NCBI GenBank assembly: GCA_030062745.1 | Contig: CP099846.1 | Location: 6,138,001-6,202,000 of the forward strand | Origin: Capitulum mitella | Lineage: Eukaryota; Arthropoda; Thecostraca; Pollicipedomorpha; Pollicipedidae | Length of the DNA stretch: 64,000 nt | Direction of reading: 5' to 3' | Part shown: positions 35,931-46,761 of the stretch, piece after piece | Position numbering within the stretch: position 1 is the stretch's first letter | How the letters are laid out: every line of letters begins with the position of its first letter | Translations under genes and position numbers: made by a program | The notes under the pieces: model-generated | Databases searched by the model: none | What the model saw: only the letters and a program-made list of their open reading frames with translations | Told to the model about the DNA's origin: nothing

Positions 35931-37126
35931 CCCTATTCCCGGAGGGCTAGACGGTATGGCCGAATCCCGGCAGACGGATGGATTCGGCCCCCCTCAGATC
36001 TCGAGAACCACACATCAGATTTCTTCGCAACAAACGGCAATCGATTTGCCATGACGTAAACTACATTTAAAAAAGAAATTTTCAAAATTTTGAAAGGGAT
36101 GGATATAGGGGAGCAACAATATCAAAGTGGGGGTACTTTTGGACTTTTTATTACTCCGTTGTTTGTGGGCCGATTTTGATGAAATTGGCATGAAACGAAA
36201 GATTATAGACGGGACTTTTGAAATGGTGCCCACATGTGAAATTTTGAGAAAATTCGTGGGCATTCACAGGGTTTCAAAAAAGAGGGTTAGTTTAGAAAAA
36301 AACTGAGTGAACAAAAAAAGGCAAAAACACTTTTTTGGTTCCTGCTAGTCATGGTATGCTAAAAAAGTATAAATCATATTACAATGTTTGTATAATGTTA
36401 GCATAGGCGGTGCCAGGGACATAAAAAGGGACTGCCTTGGTGATAGGCTCTTCAGATCAACCTGTGACCTTTGACCTTAAATGACCTCCAGTGACCTTGA
36501 GGTCACTTGGAATGATCTCGTGTACATTTAATATTATCTGTAAACATTTTCAGTCATTTGAATTCACACTTTTTTTAAATTCCATTTTACGGCTATTGTG
36601 GTATAGGGTACGTGATCTAACACTTTACGTCATAGCTCCGTGACCCGACCTGATATCAAGCTGAAACTTGATACACAAGTAGAGGGCACTCTTTTACGTC
36701 ACATATATTCCGGGGTTTGTATTTCAAAAATTGCACCGAAAGTATTCATATAAAACCAAATTTTGACTTTTGAACTTGACCACACCTTTTGAAGTGACCT
36801 CAGATAAACAAAATTGTATTTGCACTTGCCGGACTACTTAGCTATACATCCATAGAAAGCTTTAAGTTCTATCTTAAAAACAATATTTTCGGCAGTCATT
36901 TTCCTCTTACCCTGAACAGGGCCAAAAATAGCCTGAGGTGCCTCCCAAAAAACGCTGCCTGGCTCCGCCCTTGGGCAAAATAGAATTTCGAAATTTTGTC
37001 ACGGTACGTAAAAAAATAGTTAGGAAAAGTGACCAAGTTTCGTGAAACTGCGTCAAAAACCCTGGAATTGGTAAGCAGAAAACCCGAGGGGGGGCGGATT
37101 CAGCCGCCCCCCTGCAGGGAATGGGG
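35931..37126 (-). mobile_element. TTAA-1 element, full-length copy
   Basis: Flanked by TTAA at 35927-35930 and 37127-37130. The left edge CCCTATTCCCGGAGGG and the reverse complement of the right edge, CCCCATTCCCTGCAGGG, form the terminal inverted repeats. The body is the reverse complement of 44531-45739 throughout, including TTTGTTGCGAAGAAATC, the segment with GGCATGAAACGAAAG, and the TGACCTTGAGGTCAC region. Length is 1196 bp with no coding frame. Moderate divergence from the other copies implies an old family. Confidence 0.8.
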
Positions 37127-37639
37127 TTAAAATTCCTTTCGCCCAGGCTGGGGAGGGTTGCAGATATCCGCCCTCACACACCCACACCCAGAGTCTTAGG
37201 TTCTGTGCGTTGCAAAGAAAAAAAAATGAAATCAACAAAGAGTACTTATGAAGGTGAGTCGGATGAACAAAATGTTCTAAGATCTGGGACAATATTGAGG
37301 TCATCAGAGATTATGATGGGTCAGACTGAGCTGGGGTGGAAGTGACATAAAGAGGATTAATGACGTGATTTTTAGTTTGGTGGGATAACAAGATGATTAT
37401 TGACATGTCTAACATATTCATACCACAAATAAACCAATTTGGCAATGAGGTCAGCTCAAGCCACAGCCTAATTTCATGCATGATTGTTGGTGCTTTTATG
37501 ATGCATCGCATCTCGACTTACCCGGTGGTTTGGTAACGAGTTGGCTTGCAGATAATGCCCACGGCATAGTGAAACACTTGAGAAATTTTTACCACTGCGC
37601 TGAAAGTCAACCTGGATAAAGTGAAGTTAGCAGAGGCCA

Positions 37640-38290
37640 CTTACCTTTGATGACCTCAGCAGACCTAATTTTGACCTATGGATGTGTGACACAGGCCTGT
37701 TTTTCACCTAATTTTGATTTCCTAGTCTATTTCTGCGTTAGAAATCAACAGATTGTTATTTCTAGGTCAACAGTTCTAGGTTTATGGAAGTCGTGTGCTG
37801 CAGGCAACAGGTACTCATATCGGGCGTCACAACCTGAGCCAAGGTCACGCGTGGACTGGCAATATATGATGGTAGCATAAATCATTGGCCATGTGTTAGA
37901 CAATATCTGAGCATGATTGTCCCGCAAAAAATCGCTGAAGTTTACGCCAAATCTCAAAGGGTGCTCAAAAGTGAGATGACTTCAGGCCACTGATTTCCGA
38001 AAAATCCGAAAGATAGAAGTTGTTACGTTTATTAGGTTTTGTTGTTTCTGGAACTTGCATACAAATCTGCCCAGTCCTACAAAAGTTATGATGGCTACCG
38101 ATCATTTCAAGTTGACTTCCTTGACCTAATTTGAGTCAGTGACCTGCCTTGCTTGGAAATCCAAATTTGCCTTCGAGGTTCAAAATGAATGAGAAAAAGT
38201 CACCCAAAGCTTCGCGACGCTCGGCGTCGCCGTTTTCAGCTTCGCTTGCAAAACCTTAAGGGATAGATTTTCCCCTCGGCCGGGCGAAGA
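37640..38290 (-). mobile_element. TTAA-2 element, fragment
   Basis: The right edge GCCGGGCGAAGA (38290) is followed by TTAA (38291-38294) and corresponds to the left end of TTAA-2. ATTTCCGAAAAATCCGAAAG near 37995 and the segment up to TTCAAGTTGACTTCCTTGACC match 41100-41240. The other end is not visible. Confidence 0.45.
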
Positions 38291-38899
38291 TTAAGAACAG
38301 AATTAGTGGGACGGTTCGGGTCGTCCCATAATGAATAGACAAAACGAAGCATACAGTAAAATTGCAGTTTTAAATTCGGACTTTTTTGGAAAACATCCCC
38401 CAATCAATTTCCAAACTATTCACCCCTGCTTTATGTAATCTCATGATACGACTTACAGCTTCCACCAATATGATTCATACCGTGCGGTTGATCGACCCAA
38501 AACTTTCAAGGATATTGCTCGAGGGCAGTCCTCGGCATTGTGCCATCTAGAACTTTTTGTCAAGGTCAAGGTCAATGATCTGAGTTCAACTCAATTTGCA
38601 TCCTATTTCCCTACTTCTAACGGTTTTGAACTATTTCTTCGGCTTGTTGGCAAATGAAATGCATTCCTGGGCTAAGCAAGTCACTAAACATGGCAAAAAA
38701 ATGTTGATCCACATGAAGGGTCATGAGGATCAGGTCAGGCTACATGCGGCGTTAATTAGCGCAAATGACTATAAAATTCCGCTTTGATCATTCCTGAGGT
38801 AAAAACAGACACTGAAGTCGATTTTGCAATCCGGAATTGCACCAGGACGCTTCCGTGATATATGATATATATGATAGATAGCATACATGATGGTAAAAT

Positions 38900-39785
38900 G
38901 ACCTTAGGTCACCTGAGGTCATGCAAGGTCGTTGTAGCATAAGCTGAGCTCATATCCAGATGTTCAGCTTTATCTCTTTGCTTTGTTTCACGAGTCAGTG
39001 GCAGATTTAGACGTAAAAGATGAAGCTCAAGCGCCCTTCGAATCGGGTCATGATCCTTCGTCCGGCCATGTCATGTGATTTACCTTGTATGGCATCCCAA
39101 TGATCATGGTGTTGGCACCCAAGGAGCTTCAGTCCAGAGTTGTTCATTTCATCTTTGTTTGCATTGTTATTGTTCCTGAACAAAACGCGAAATAGAACAA
39201 AGAAAACGGCTGCATGTTAGGTGAGGCCACAAGGATAGGCAAGGTCTCGTCTGGTCACTGACGTTTTAGTCTGTCGGTATTTGTTAAAAGCTTGCACAAA
39301 TTGTTTCTAGTGTTTTGAAAGAATACATGCACAAGAACTCACCGGCGACGTTCGAAAACTTCGCAAATGTAGCAAAGTGAAAAAAATGATATTATGTCAG
39401 GTCACCTGATATGATGTGGTTTTATGCATGTCATAAATTGCTTCTCACCGTAATTTGCATTCTATTAGCTTTCCATTGGCTTGCTCAGAATTGCTCAAGC
39501 TTTATTAGGGGCGGAGCTAGCGCTCGTCTTAGAATTTCCTATTTTGCAAATTTTGGGGCCAAAAAAGTTGCGTCATTGTCTAAATTTTTCTTTAAAAATG
39601 GGTGTTTTGGAATGTGCTCATAACAAGCTTTTTCATAACCTAGAACAGTAACCTGGCATGACCGGAAGTTCAAAAGTAACCGGGCATGTGCAAAGGTTGT
39701 GGGAAATGTGCAGAATGAGCGCGCTGGTTTTTGCTATCACCAAAAGTCCTAGGGATGGACGTTCCCCCCTCCGGTTGGGTGAGGA
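38900..39785 (-). mobile_element. TTAA-2-like element, diverged copy
   Basis: The right edge CCCTCCGGTTGGGTGAGGA (39785) is followed by TTAA (39786-39789), as in the other TTAA-2 ends. The body is more diverged and only partly alignable. The left end was not located. DNA from 38295 to 38900 is similar in character and carries two overlapping TCAAGGTCA motifs at 38560-38574. Confidence 0.35.
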
Positions 39786-39789
39786 TTAA

Positions 39790-40620
39790 ACTCCTGGCCG
39801 ATTGGTTCTTAGCGAGAATAACATGGTGGAACGAGTCACGCTGAGTGAGTGAATCAAGCGAGGCCCCTTAGTTTGATATAAATCAGTAAACGTACATGGA
39901 TTCAACGCGTATTTGCAAAGGTGGCCGATACCATGAGTAGCGTGCTCTTGTGTAATTTATGATTTTCATAGCTTGAAAATTTCGCGCTTATGAAAGGAGT
40001 TCGAGATATAGCAAAAGGAAAGAAGGAAATTGTCGAAAAACGCAAAACGCATGACGGACAAATGTCTTGCTATTATTATTCCGTTGTATTAAGATATATA
40101 GCACGAGGTATCTTCTGAAAACAAAATTCAGAGTAACAAAGTCCAAACCTACAAAAGGGCAGCAACTTCTTTGTGAACCTTCTCATACCTGGCTGCCCTA
40201 CCCTTATATTAGGTTAACCCGCGCCCGATTGTGGGTCCGGGGACGCTCGACTGCGGGGCGGACGGTTGACCGCCCTCCTCTAACTCACGAACGGTAAAAA
40301 TATGCACACTGTTGGAAACCTCGTGACGAGTAGAACTCGAAACTGGTCTCATTTTTGGTTTTGGATAATATGCAAGCCATTTACGTCCTATATATGTTTT
40401 CTCATAGCCGCCTGCATGAGACCGAGAAACAATCTGGGTCTCAAGGGCTGTGACTAATTAAGTCTAGATAAAGGCACCAGCGGGCAGGTAAAAGTCCGCA
40501 CGTACCGATGCACGTCTAATGTCTCTGGTTTGTTTAATATATACGCGGAAACGTTGAGTTAAACACACGGCGATTTTCGCACCGCTGTGAGGCGGGCACC
40601 ACCGACGAAGGCGGTATGAA
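39790..40620. other. Intergenic DNA, nothing recognised
   Basis: No gene or repeat end is seen apart from a moderately GC-rich patch at 40200-40290. Confidence 0.4.
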
Positions 40621-40625
40621 ATTAA

Positions 40626-41412
40626 CGGGAACTAATTTTAGTGTTCTTTTACTTTTGTGAAATATGTCATTCCAAGTGTCGTTTCTTGATCCTAGTGATT
40701 CTTGGGATGATTTTTCATGCTTAAAGTTTGGAAAAACTCAGTAGTTATCAATCTACACAACTGGAGGAACTTTATTCGTAAAAGTCTGTTTATATTCAAA
40801 ATATGCAATTTTTGAAATTTTTGGAACTTCTTGGTATTGGTCGCAACTGTGAGAGCCAGTTCCACCATCTTCAACCCGATCTGAGTCATTCATCGCCTAT
40901 TTTTATGGCAGTACATTTTGATTCATAACAGTTATTCGTCACCAGACCTCAGGTCAGTGGTCGGAGGTCATTGAGACTTTGCCGATTGACGGAAACTGGA
41001 CGTCTTGCTCCCCCACAGTCAAATTGCTGCAAAAAATTCGGCCAATTTTCAAGAAAAATGACGATTTATGTTGAAAACGGGCTTCACCATAGGTCAACGT
41101 CCCAGACATTTCCGAAAAATCCGAGAGAACAGATTTGTTGCATCTGTCAAAATTCCTAACTTTTGAGACTTTGATTGTGTTATCGTGATTTGCAAAAACT
41201 TACACGGCGCTGAACTTTTTTGCACATAGGTCCACTTGATCTGACCTACGTCAGAAACTTTAGTCGACCTGAGGTCAAAAATTTAATGCAAGGTGTAAAA
41301 ATGATCAAGCAAAAGGCATGCAAAATTTTGTGACGCTGGGTTTGTTCGTTCTTTCGCAATCTTGGAGAAAATCACAGGTGGGACCGGTCAACAGCCCCCC
41401 AGTCGGGGGCGG
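40626..41412 (-). mobile_element. TTAA-2 element, apparently complete
   Basis: TTAA at 40622-40625 precedes CGGGAACTAATTTTAG. The other edge reads CCCCCAGTCGGGGGCGGA before TTAG (41414-41417, degenerate TTAA). The whole matches the two outer parts of 10105-11332 in reverse complement. Length is about 787 bp with no coding frame. Confidence 0.55.
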
Positions 41413-41419
41413 ATTAGTG

Positions 41420-42091
41420 AGGAAAATCAGGTCTGCTGAAAAAGAAAGCCATTTACAACGACGCATTTTTCATGCGTATTTCCGCGACCAGAAAAGACTG
41501 ACGTACAGAACCGAAACGTATGACAAATGGAAAAAGAACAAGGGTAAAAGATAGTTCTCGGAACAACGTTGCTTTCTTTTTGCTAATACGAACGTTATGC
41601 CCAAGTCTCGTGAGTTTCGTAAACATTGTTTTAAGACAGCTTGCTGCAGCCTTTTCGTGAAGGTACCTTGTATGTGCAATGTGGCGTTTGCGAAGAAACG
41701 GCGTCGTGCTGCCGACGTTGTTGATCTTTGCCAAGACATCCATCGCGGAGGGTGCGCGTTTCGTGCTGCTGAATGGATAGTAACAAATGCCAATACGTAC
41801 ACGACATTAGTTTTTCATTCAAGCTGCAATGATGACGGACGTCGGTTTGTTTACCAGCCGCACACAGGTCTCCACCTCAAGCCGTGTACCGAAGCGTCAT
41901 CTGACCAAACAGCTCGGCGCTGTGTGTGACCGTTGCCGCCGCAGGCCATGTGTCGACATACAACGTCAAAAGAACCCGACTGTTTCAATCGATGAGACGT
42001 CAGGAAGACCTCGCGCTGTCCGACCCGAGCTCGGCGCAGACCGCTGGTCCCCTCTGCGGCAGGCGGTCGTGCCGAGACCGGGCGTCGGACC
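41420..42091. other. Upstream region of the DEG/ENaC gene
   Basis: Composition rises in GC towards 42000. The gene's frame stays open back to a TGA at 41993 without another ATG, so an upstream exon could splice in here. I find no TATA box. A 113-codon frame at 41829-42170 overlaps the start region but shows no domain. Confidence 0.4.
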
Positions 42092-43270
42092 ATGCTCCGG
42101 CCGCCGTGCTGGCCCACCACCTGGGCGGCGCGCGCCCGCTGCCTGCTGGTCACCGCCAGCGCCGCGCTGACCGGCTTCCAGTGCTGGACGCTGATCGACG
42201 TCTACCGCAGTGAGCCCACCTCGGTGTCTCTCTCCTTCACGCCCGGGCCGTCCGTGGAGGTCCCGAGCGTCACCATCTGCGGCTACCCGTACGGCAACGT
42301 CTCGGCGGAACGCCGCGAGCCGAACCTCTCGTTCAGCCGGCGCATCTGGATGGACAGCTTGTCTCTCCGGGAACAGCTCCAAGAATGCTCCGCCAACTGT
42401 CTCGTCACGGCGGATATCGGCTATCCCGGGGGGCACGTCAACGTGAAGACAGGAACGTGGCGCTCCTGGGTGTCGGACATGGCCTACCTCTGTCACACGT
42501 TCACGCCGAACGTTACTTGGCTTCAGCTGGCCCATGTCACTCCCACGCAGAAATCGAAGCTCAAAATTATCATGCTGGGCAAAACGAACTCGTCGGTGTC
42601 GTGGGATCACCGAATTATTGTCCACCCGAGGCGAAAGCCTGTTCTGTCCGACCTCGGTCTGCCCGTGTTCGATCTGGATTTCGCCTTCAAAATGCGCGGC
42701 TCAAGAACGGCAAAGCTGTACGTGTCCTCCCGTGTTCAAGACAGCGAAAATCTGGCTCGTGAGAGATGCAACTCAGAAGACGGATACGACCGCAAAACAT
42801 GCATGACGGAATGCTATCACAAACTGGTCGCCAGCAAGCTGAACTGCTCCACACCAGAGATGCTGGGCAGCTTTCCTCGCCTGACCGAGTGCTCCAAGGC
42901 GCCGTCAACAACTGACGTAAACTTCGCTGCACACGTCGAAAACTGCGGCTGCCTGGAGGGGTGCAGGGAGCAACTTTACGTGGTGGACATGACCACCAGG
43001 AAGTTGTCCAAGGGTCCCGAGCGCTCCTCGCGTGTCTACGTCCAAAAGATGCAGATTCCGGAGGAGGTGGCCGTCAAACGGCGCTCCTACCTCGTGGCGA
43101 ACCTGTTCAGCGACATGGCCGGCCTCGTCAGCCTCCTGCTGGGCGTGTCCGTGCTCTCGGTGGCCGACGCTCTGGCTGAGGCGGCCGGCTGGTGCCGGGC
43201 CGTGTTGCAGCTCCGCCAGAAGGGCACGCTCGCCTCCCGCACCATCCAGGTTCAGCCGTCACCTCCCTGA
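42092..43270 (+). CDS. DEG/ENaC (amiloride-sensitive) sodium channel subunit, 392 residues
   Basis: This is a plasma-membrane cation channel subunit of the degenerin/ENaC/pickpocket family; such subunits assemble as trimers. The first membrane segment lies at about residues 17-38 and is followed by VEVPSVTICGYPY, the family's (F/V)PSVTIC motif. The extracellular domain has a Cys-rich part (C226, C237, C241, C252, C267, C285, C287, C291), with the typical CGCLEGC arrangement. The second membrane segment (about 336-366) contains GLVSLLLGVSVLSVADAL, in which GVS is the G/S-x-S selectivity filter. At 392 residues it is short for the family (usually 450-600), and the N-terminal HG gating motif is not found. 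Either an upstream exon is missing or this is a reduced paralogue. The ATG at 42092 is the first in frame after a TGA at 41993. GC-rich codon use matches the other host genes. The ligand or stimulus cannot be predicted. Confidence 0.85.
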   Translation: MLRPPCWPTTWAARARCLLVTASAALTGFQCWTLIDVYRSEPTSVSLSFTPGPSVEVPSVTICGYPYGNVSAERREPNLSFSRRIWMDSLSLREQLQECSANCLVTADIGYPGGHVNVKTGTWRSWVSDMAYLCHTFTPNVTWLQLAHVTPTQKSKLKIIMLGKTNSSVSWDHRIIVHPRRKPVLSDLGLPVFDLDFAFKMRGSRTAKLYVSSRVQDSENLARERCNSEDGYDRKTCMTECYHKLVASKLNCSTPEMLGSFPRLTECSKAPSTTDVNFAAHVENCGCLEGCREQLYVVDMTTRKLSKGPERSSRVYVQKMQIPEEVAVKRRSYLVANLFSDMAGLVSLLLGVSVLSVADALAEAAGWCRAVLQLRQKGTLASRTIQVQPSPP

Positions 43271-43342
43271 GCTGGCTCTCGTCGTGACGGCTGGACCAGG
43301 ACGGAGGGACACCTGCACCATCCAGGTCCAGTCGTCACCTTG
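43239..43342 (+). repeat. Direct repeat at the end of the channel gene
   Basis: GCACCATCCAGGTTCAGCCG from 43239 recurs as GCACCATCCAGGTCCAGTCG from 43315, 76 bp apart. Both copies continue to a TGA. The second copy lies in the 3' UTR and in another frame. Confidence 0.6.
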
Positions 43343-43419
43343 AGCCAATCTCCTTCTCGATGACTGGCGAAGCACTTTCAGACTTCTGTGGGCTTCTATT
43401 TGCTTTCCAGCTATCTTGC

Positions 43420-43425
43420 ATTAAA
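43420..43425 (+). terminator. Possible polyadenylation signal of the channel gene
   Basis: ATTAAA, a common variant signal, lies 150 bases after the stop codon. No better candidate is nearer. Confidence 0.4.
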
Positions 43426-43728
43426 ACCTAGCCTAGGGCTCCAACCCACCATAAATCAATAGGTCTTACTCATATACCCGATTATCTTATAACAAACGAT
43501 ATCTGACGACGTTTAATGGCAATCACCGCCTTGTGTCAGTCAACTGGTTAGCCTTAATCCGATTCCCTCTTGGGGTATTTCTGGTCTTTCGTTTACCAGT
43601 GACGCTTTTTCTTATACATTTTGTTGTCCACTTCCTCAACCGAAAGAAGGATTTCGGTTATTTAAAGAGACCTTTGATGTTGCGTTTATGGCCTAGAAAT
43701 TCCCGAAAACAGAATAAATGGATAAACA

Positions 43729-43752
43729 AAATAAATGAATAAATAAATAAAT
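43729..43752. repeat. AAAT tetranucleotide microsatellite
   Basis: About six imperfect AAAT/AATG units. The rest of 43430-44526 is AT-rich with no recognised gene. Confidence 0.7.
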
Positions 43753-44530
43753 GCAGATGCTTCTGTGGATCTGCAAACCTCACTCACCTTGCATATGCCT
43801 GCCTCATAAAAACCTGCAGTCGTTACCAAGAATAACCAAAAAATCGGATGACGACCGCATTTGCATCTCATATGAGATGTCATACTTTACGCTTACATTT
43901 ACGTCACGCCAAAGGAATCTTGCTTCTTGCTTCTTGTGAGATATATCGTCAAGAATGCAGGAGCGAGATGAAACTGTGCCTGAAAACTGCACCTATGTTT
44001 TGTTTCAGTTTTGGGACATTATCACAGCCTTGGTCTTAATCGATAGTAGCTGTAGACAGCTTTGGAAGGGAATATTACGCCGAAAATGGCAAACTGTCTC
44101 AGAATTCGGGCGTTTAAAAAGTTGCAATTCATGTATCGCATTGCTGTTTAAAATCCGTTTCCATTTTCCAATGATTAAAAATATATTTACGAAATATGTT
44201 CGCATTCAAAGTTCAGTTTACTTTGAAATGTTTTAGAACATGCATCAGCACCTAACAAAGAACATAACGTGACATCAGAAAAGCACTCAGGCACTATATT
44301 TATTGTAGCCCACAGAGGATAACATAGTGATAGACCATCAACTATTACACCTCAAGCACTTGAGAAAACCCTCCCTTGTGATTCTACAAGGTTCATATCG
44401 ATGGAATGATGAAAGAACGCTTGCTTTGCCTTTTACCGTTCAAATATGTAATCAGCATATCGTGTCACAATTGTCGTCAGCATCAGTTAGATGACCTAAA
44501 CTTTTGGGTCTAGCCTCAGTAGAGTCTTAA

Positions 44531-45739
44531 CCCTATTCCCGGCAGGGGGGGGCGGAATCCGCCCCCCCTCGGGTTTTTTGCTTGCCAATTCCAGGCTTTT
44601 TAACGCAGCTTCACGAAACTTGGTCACTTTTCCTAGCTATTCCTTCTACGCGCCATGACAAAATTTCGAAATTCTATTTTGCTCAGGGGCGGAGGCAGGC
44701 AACGTTTTTGGGAGGCACCTCAGGTCATTTTTGGCCATGTTGAGGGTAAAAGGAAAATGTCTGCCAAAAACACAGTTTTTAAAATAGAACTTAAAACTTT
44801 ATATGAATGTATAGCTAAATAGTTGGGCAATGCGCATATGTAATTTTGTTTATCTAAGGTCACTTTACAAGGTCAGGTCAAGGTCAAAAGTCAAAATTTG
44901 TTTTTTTGCAATAATTTCGGCGCCGTTTTTTCAAATGCCAAACCCGGAATACATATGACGTAGAAAGGTGCCCTCTACTAGTGTACCAAGTTTCAGCTTG
45001 ATATCAGGTCGGGTCACGGAGCTATGACCTAAAATGTCAGTGCGCGTACCCTATATCGCAAAAGCCAAAAAATGATTTTTTTGGAATAGAGTGAATTTAA
45101 TCGATTAAAAACGTTTACAGATAATATTGAATGCACACGACATCATTCCAGGTGACCCCAAGGTCACTGGACGTCATTTAAGATCAAAGGTCACAAGTTG
45201 ATCTGAAGAACGTGTGACCATGACAGTTCCCCCTTTTTTATGTCCCTGGCACCGCCTATGCTAACATTATACAAACGTTGTAATGCGATTTGTACTTCTT
45301 TAGCATAACATGACTAGCAGAAGCTAAAAAAGTGTTTTGGCCTCTTTTGTTCATTCCGTTATTAGAAAACCAATTCCCCTATTTTTGAAACCCTGTGAAC
45401 GCCCATGAATTTTCTCAAAATTTCAGATTTGCGGGCCCATGGTAAAAGCCCTATCCATAATCTCTCGATTCATGCCAGTTTCATCGAAATCGGTCCATAA
45501 ACAACGGAGTTATAAGAAGTCCAAAAGTACCCCCCATTTTGACTTTTTTGCCCCCCTGTATCCACAAATTTCAAAATTTTGAAAATTTCTTTTTATAAAA
45601 ATGTATTTCACGTCACGGCAAATCGATTGCCGTTTGTTGCGATGAAATCGGATAAGTAGTTCTCGAGATCTCAGGGGGGGGCCGAATCCGCCCCCCCTGC
45701 CGGGAATCGGCCATACCGTCTAGCCCTCCGGGAATAGGG
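44531..45739 (+). mobile_element. TTAA-1 element, full-length reference copy
   Basis: TTAA at 44527-44530 and 45740-45743 flanks a 1209-bp element. Its ends are the inverted repeat CCCTATTCCCGG (44531-44542, and its complement at 45728-45739). A GC-rich palindrome with core GGCGGAATCCGCC sits just inside the left end (44545-44568), and a near-copy sits inside the right end (45674-45697). There is no open frame of transposase size. The TTAA duplication and CCC-initial ends fit the piggyBac superfamily, so I infer a non-autonomous derivative. Multiple AGGTCA half-sites lie in the body, including TCAAGGTCA at 44878-44886. Confidence 0.8.
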
Positions 45740-45743
45740 TTAA

Positions 45744-46757
45744 ACAGGGTAAATATACGTGACTGTTTCACGTAAGGGCTATTTTACCAAGTGATAAGCA
45801 CAGGTTAAATACAAGTACTCACTGAAGTGCGTAAAAGCATTTTTGTCTTTACTATGTCAGTTCGAACTACGGTTTGGATGCATTAAAACGCTGCACTCAC
45901 GCATGCCGACAATTTGGTATTGGGCTGAACACATGTTCCAGCAGCGCCACGTGCACGACTTTTCCGCAGCTCGGCATGACGGGCCCGTACCCGGGCCCCG
46001 TCTCTGGCGCCTCAGGGGTGGCATGGCGGGCCCGGGCCCCACCCCTGATGCCGCAGGGGATGCCGTTCGGCCGTCGATGGCAGGCGCTGCAATAGGCGGA
46101 GCCGTCGACCGTCGTCACGCCGATAGAGTGACAGCGTGATGGACCCGGGCCCCAGTGCCATTCGGCCGCAGGTGGAGAGCTGTTGTCGGCTGAGCTGCCA
46201 AGACGCTCAGCCAGAGAGAAGAAAAAACGGTGTTTGCACGACGAGTCCGATGAAAAAAGGGAATCGTGATATCATGCGATCAGTCAAGTCACAGGAAACA
46301 ACCTGTGCAACTAGAACGTCATTCTAAGAGAAATGCATCACGCATTTGCTGTGTTTCAGATTAGGCACTCGTGGTTTAATAAAGCCAAAAAATGGTCTGC
46401 ACAGGCTCCAGGGCTTTAAGCATGATCATGAAAATATACAGCCTTTTTTACACCGGGAGGGGCTTGGGTTTGAAGGCGGCCAATAACTGAAATGTTGTGT
46501 CTTTGCTATATATGCATTTTTTCAATTGTAAACCCTCAATTGTATATATTGATATTGATAGCTGGACTTGTCGCCCATTTGGTAGTTTTTTTTGCAGCTT
46601 TCATGTCTAAGGCCCCTTTTCTGTTTTATTTTTACCATTCTGCAGGTGGCGGCATTGTCCGCATTCGGGGACCAGGTCGGTGTTTCATTCTTTTCTTCTT
46701 TTTTGTTTTTATGTTCCGACTTCTTTCTGAAGAAGTCACGATGGAATGGAAGGGAAC
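45744..46757. other. Intergenic DNA with a GC-rich patch
   Basis: A patch at about 45950-46160 is rich in GGGCCC and CCCGGG and resembles a degraded palindromic repeat. No gene is recognised. Confidence 0.4.
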
Positions 46758-46761
46758 TTAA

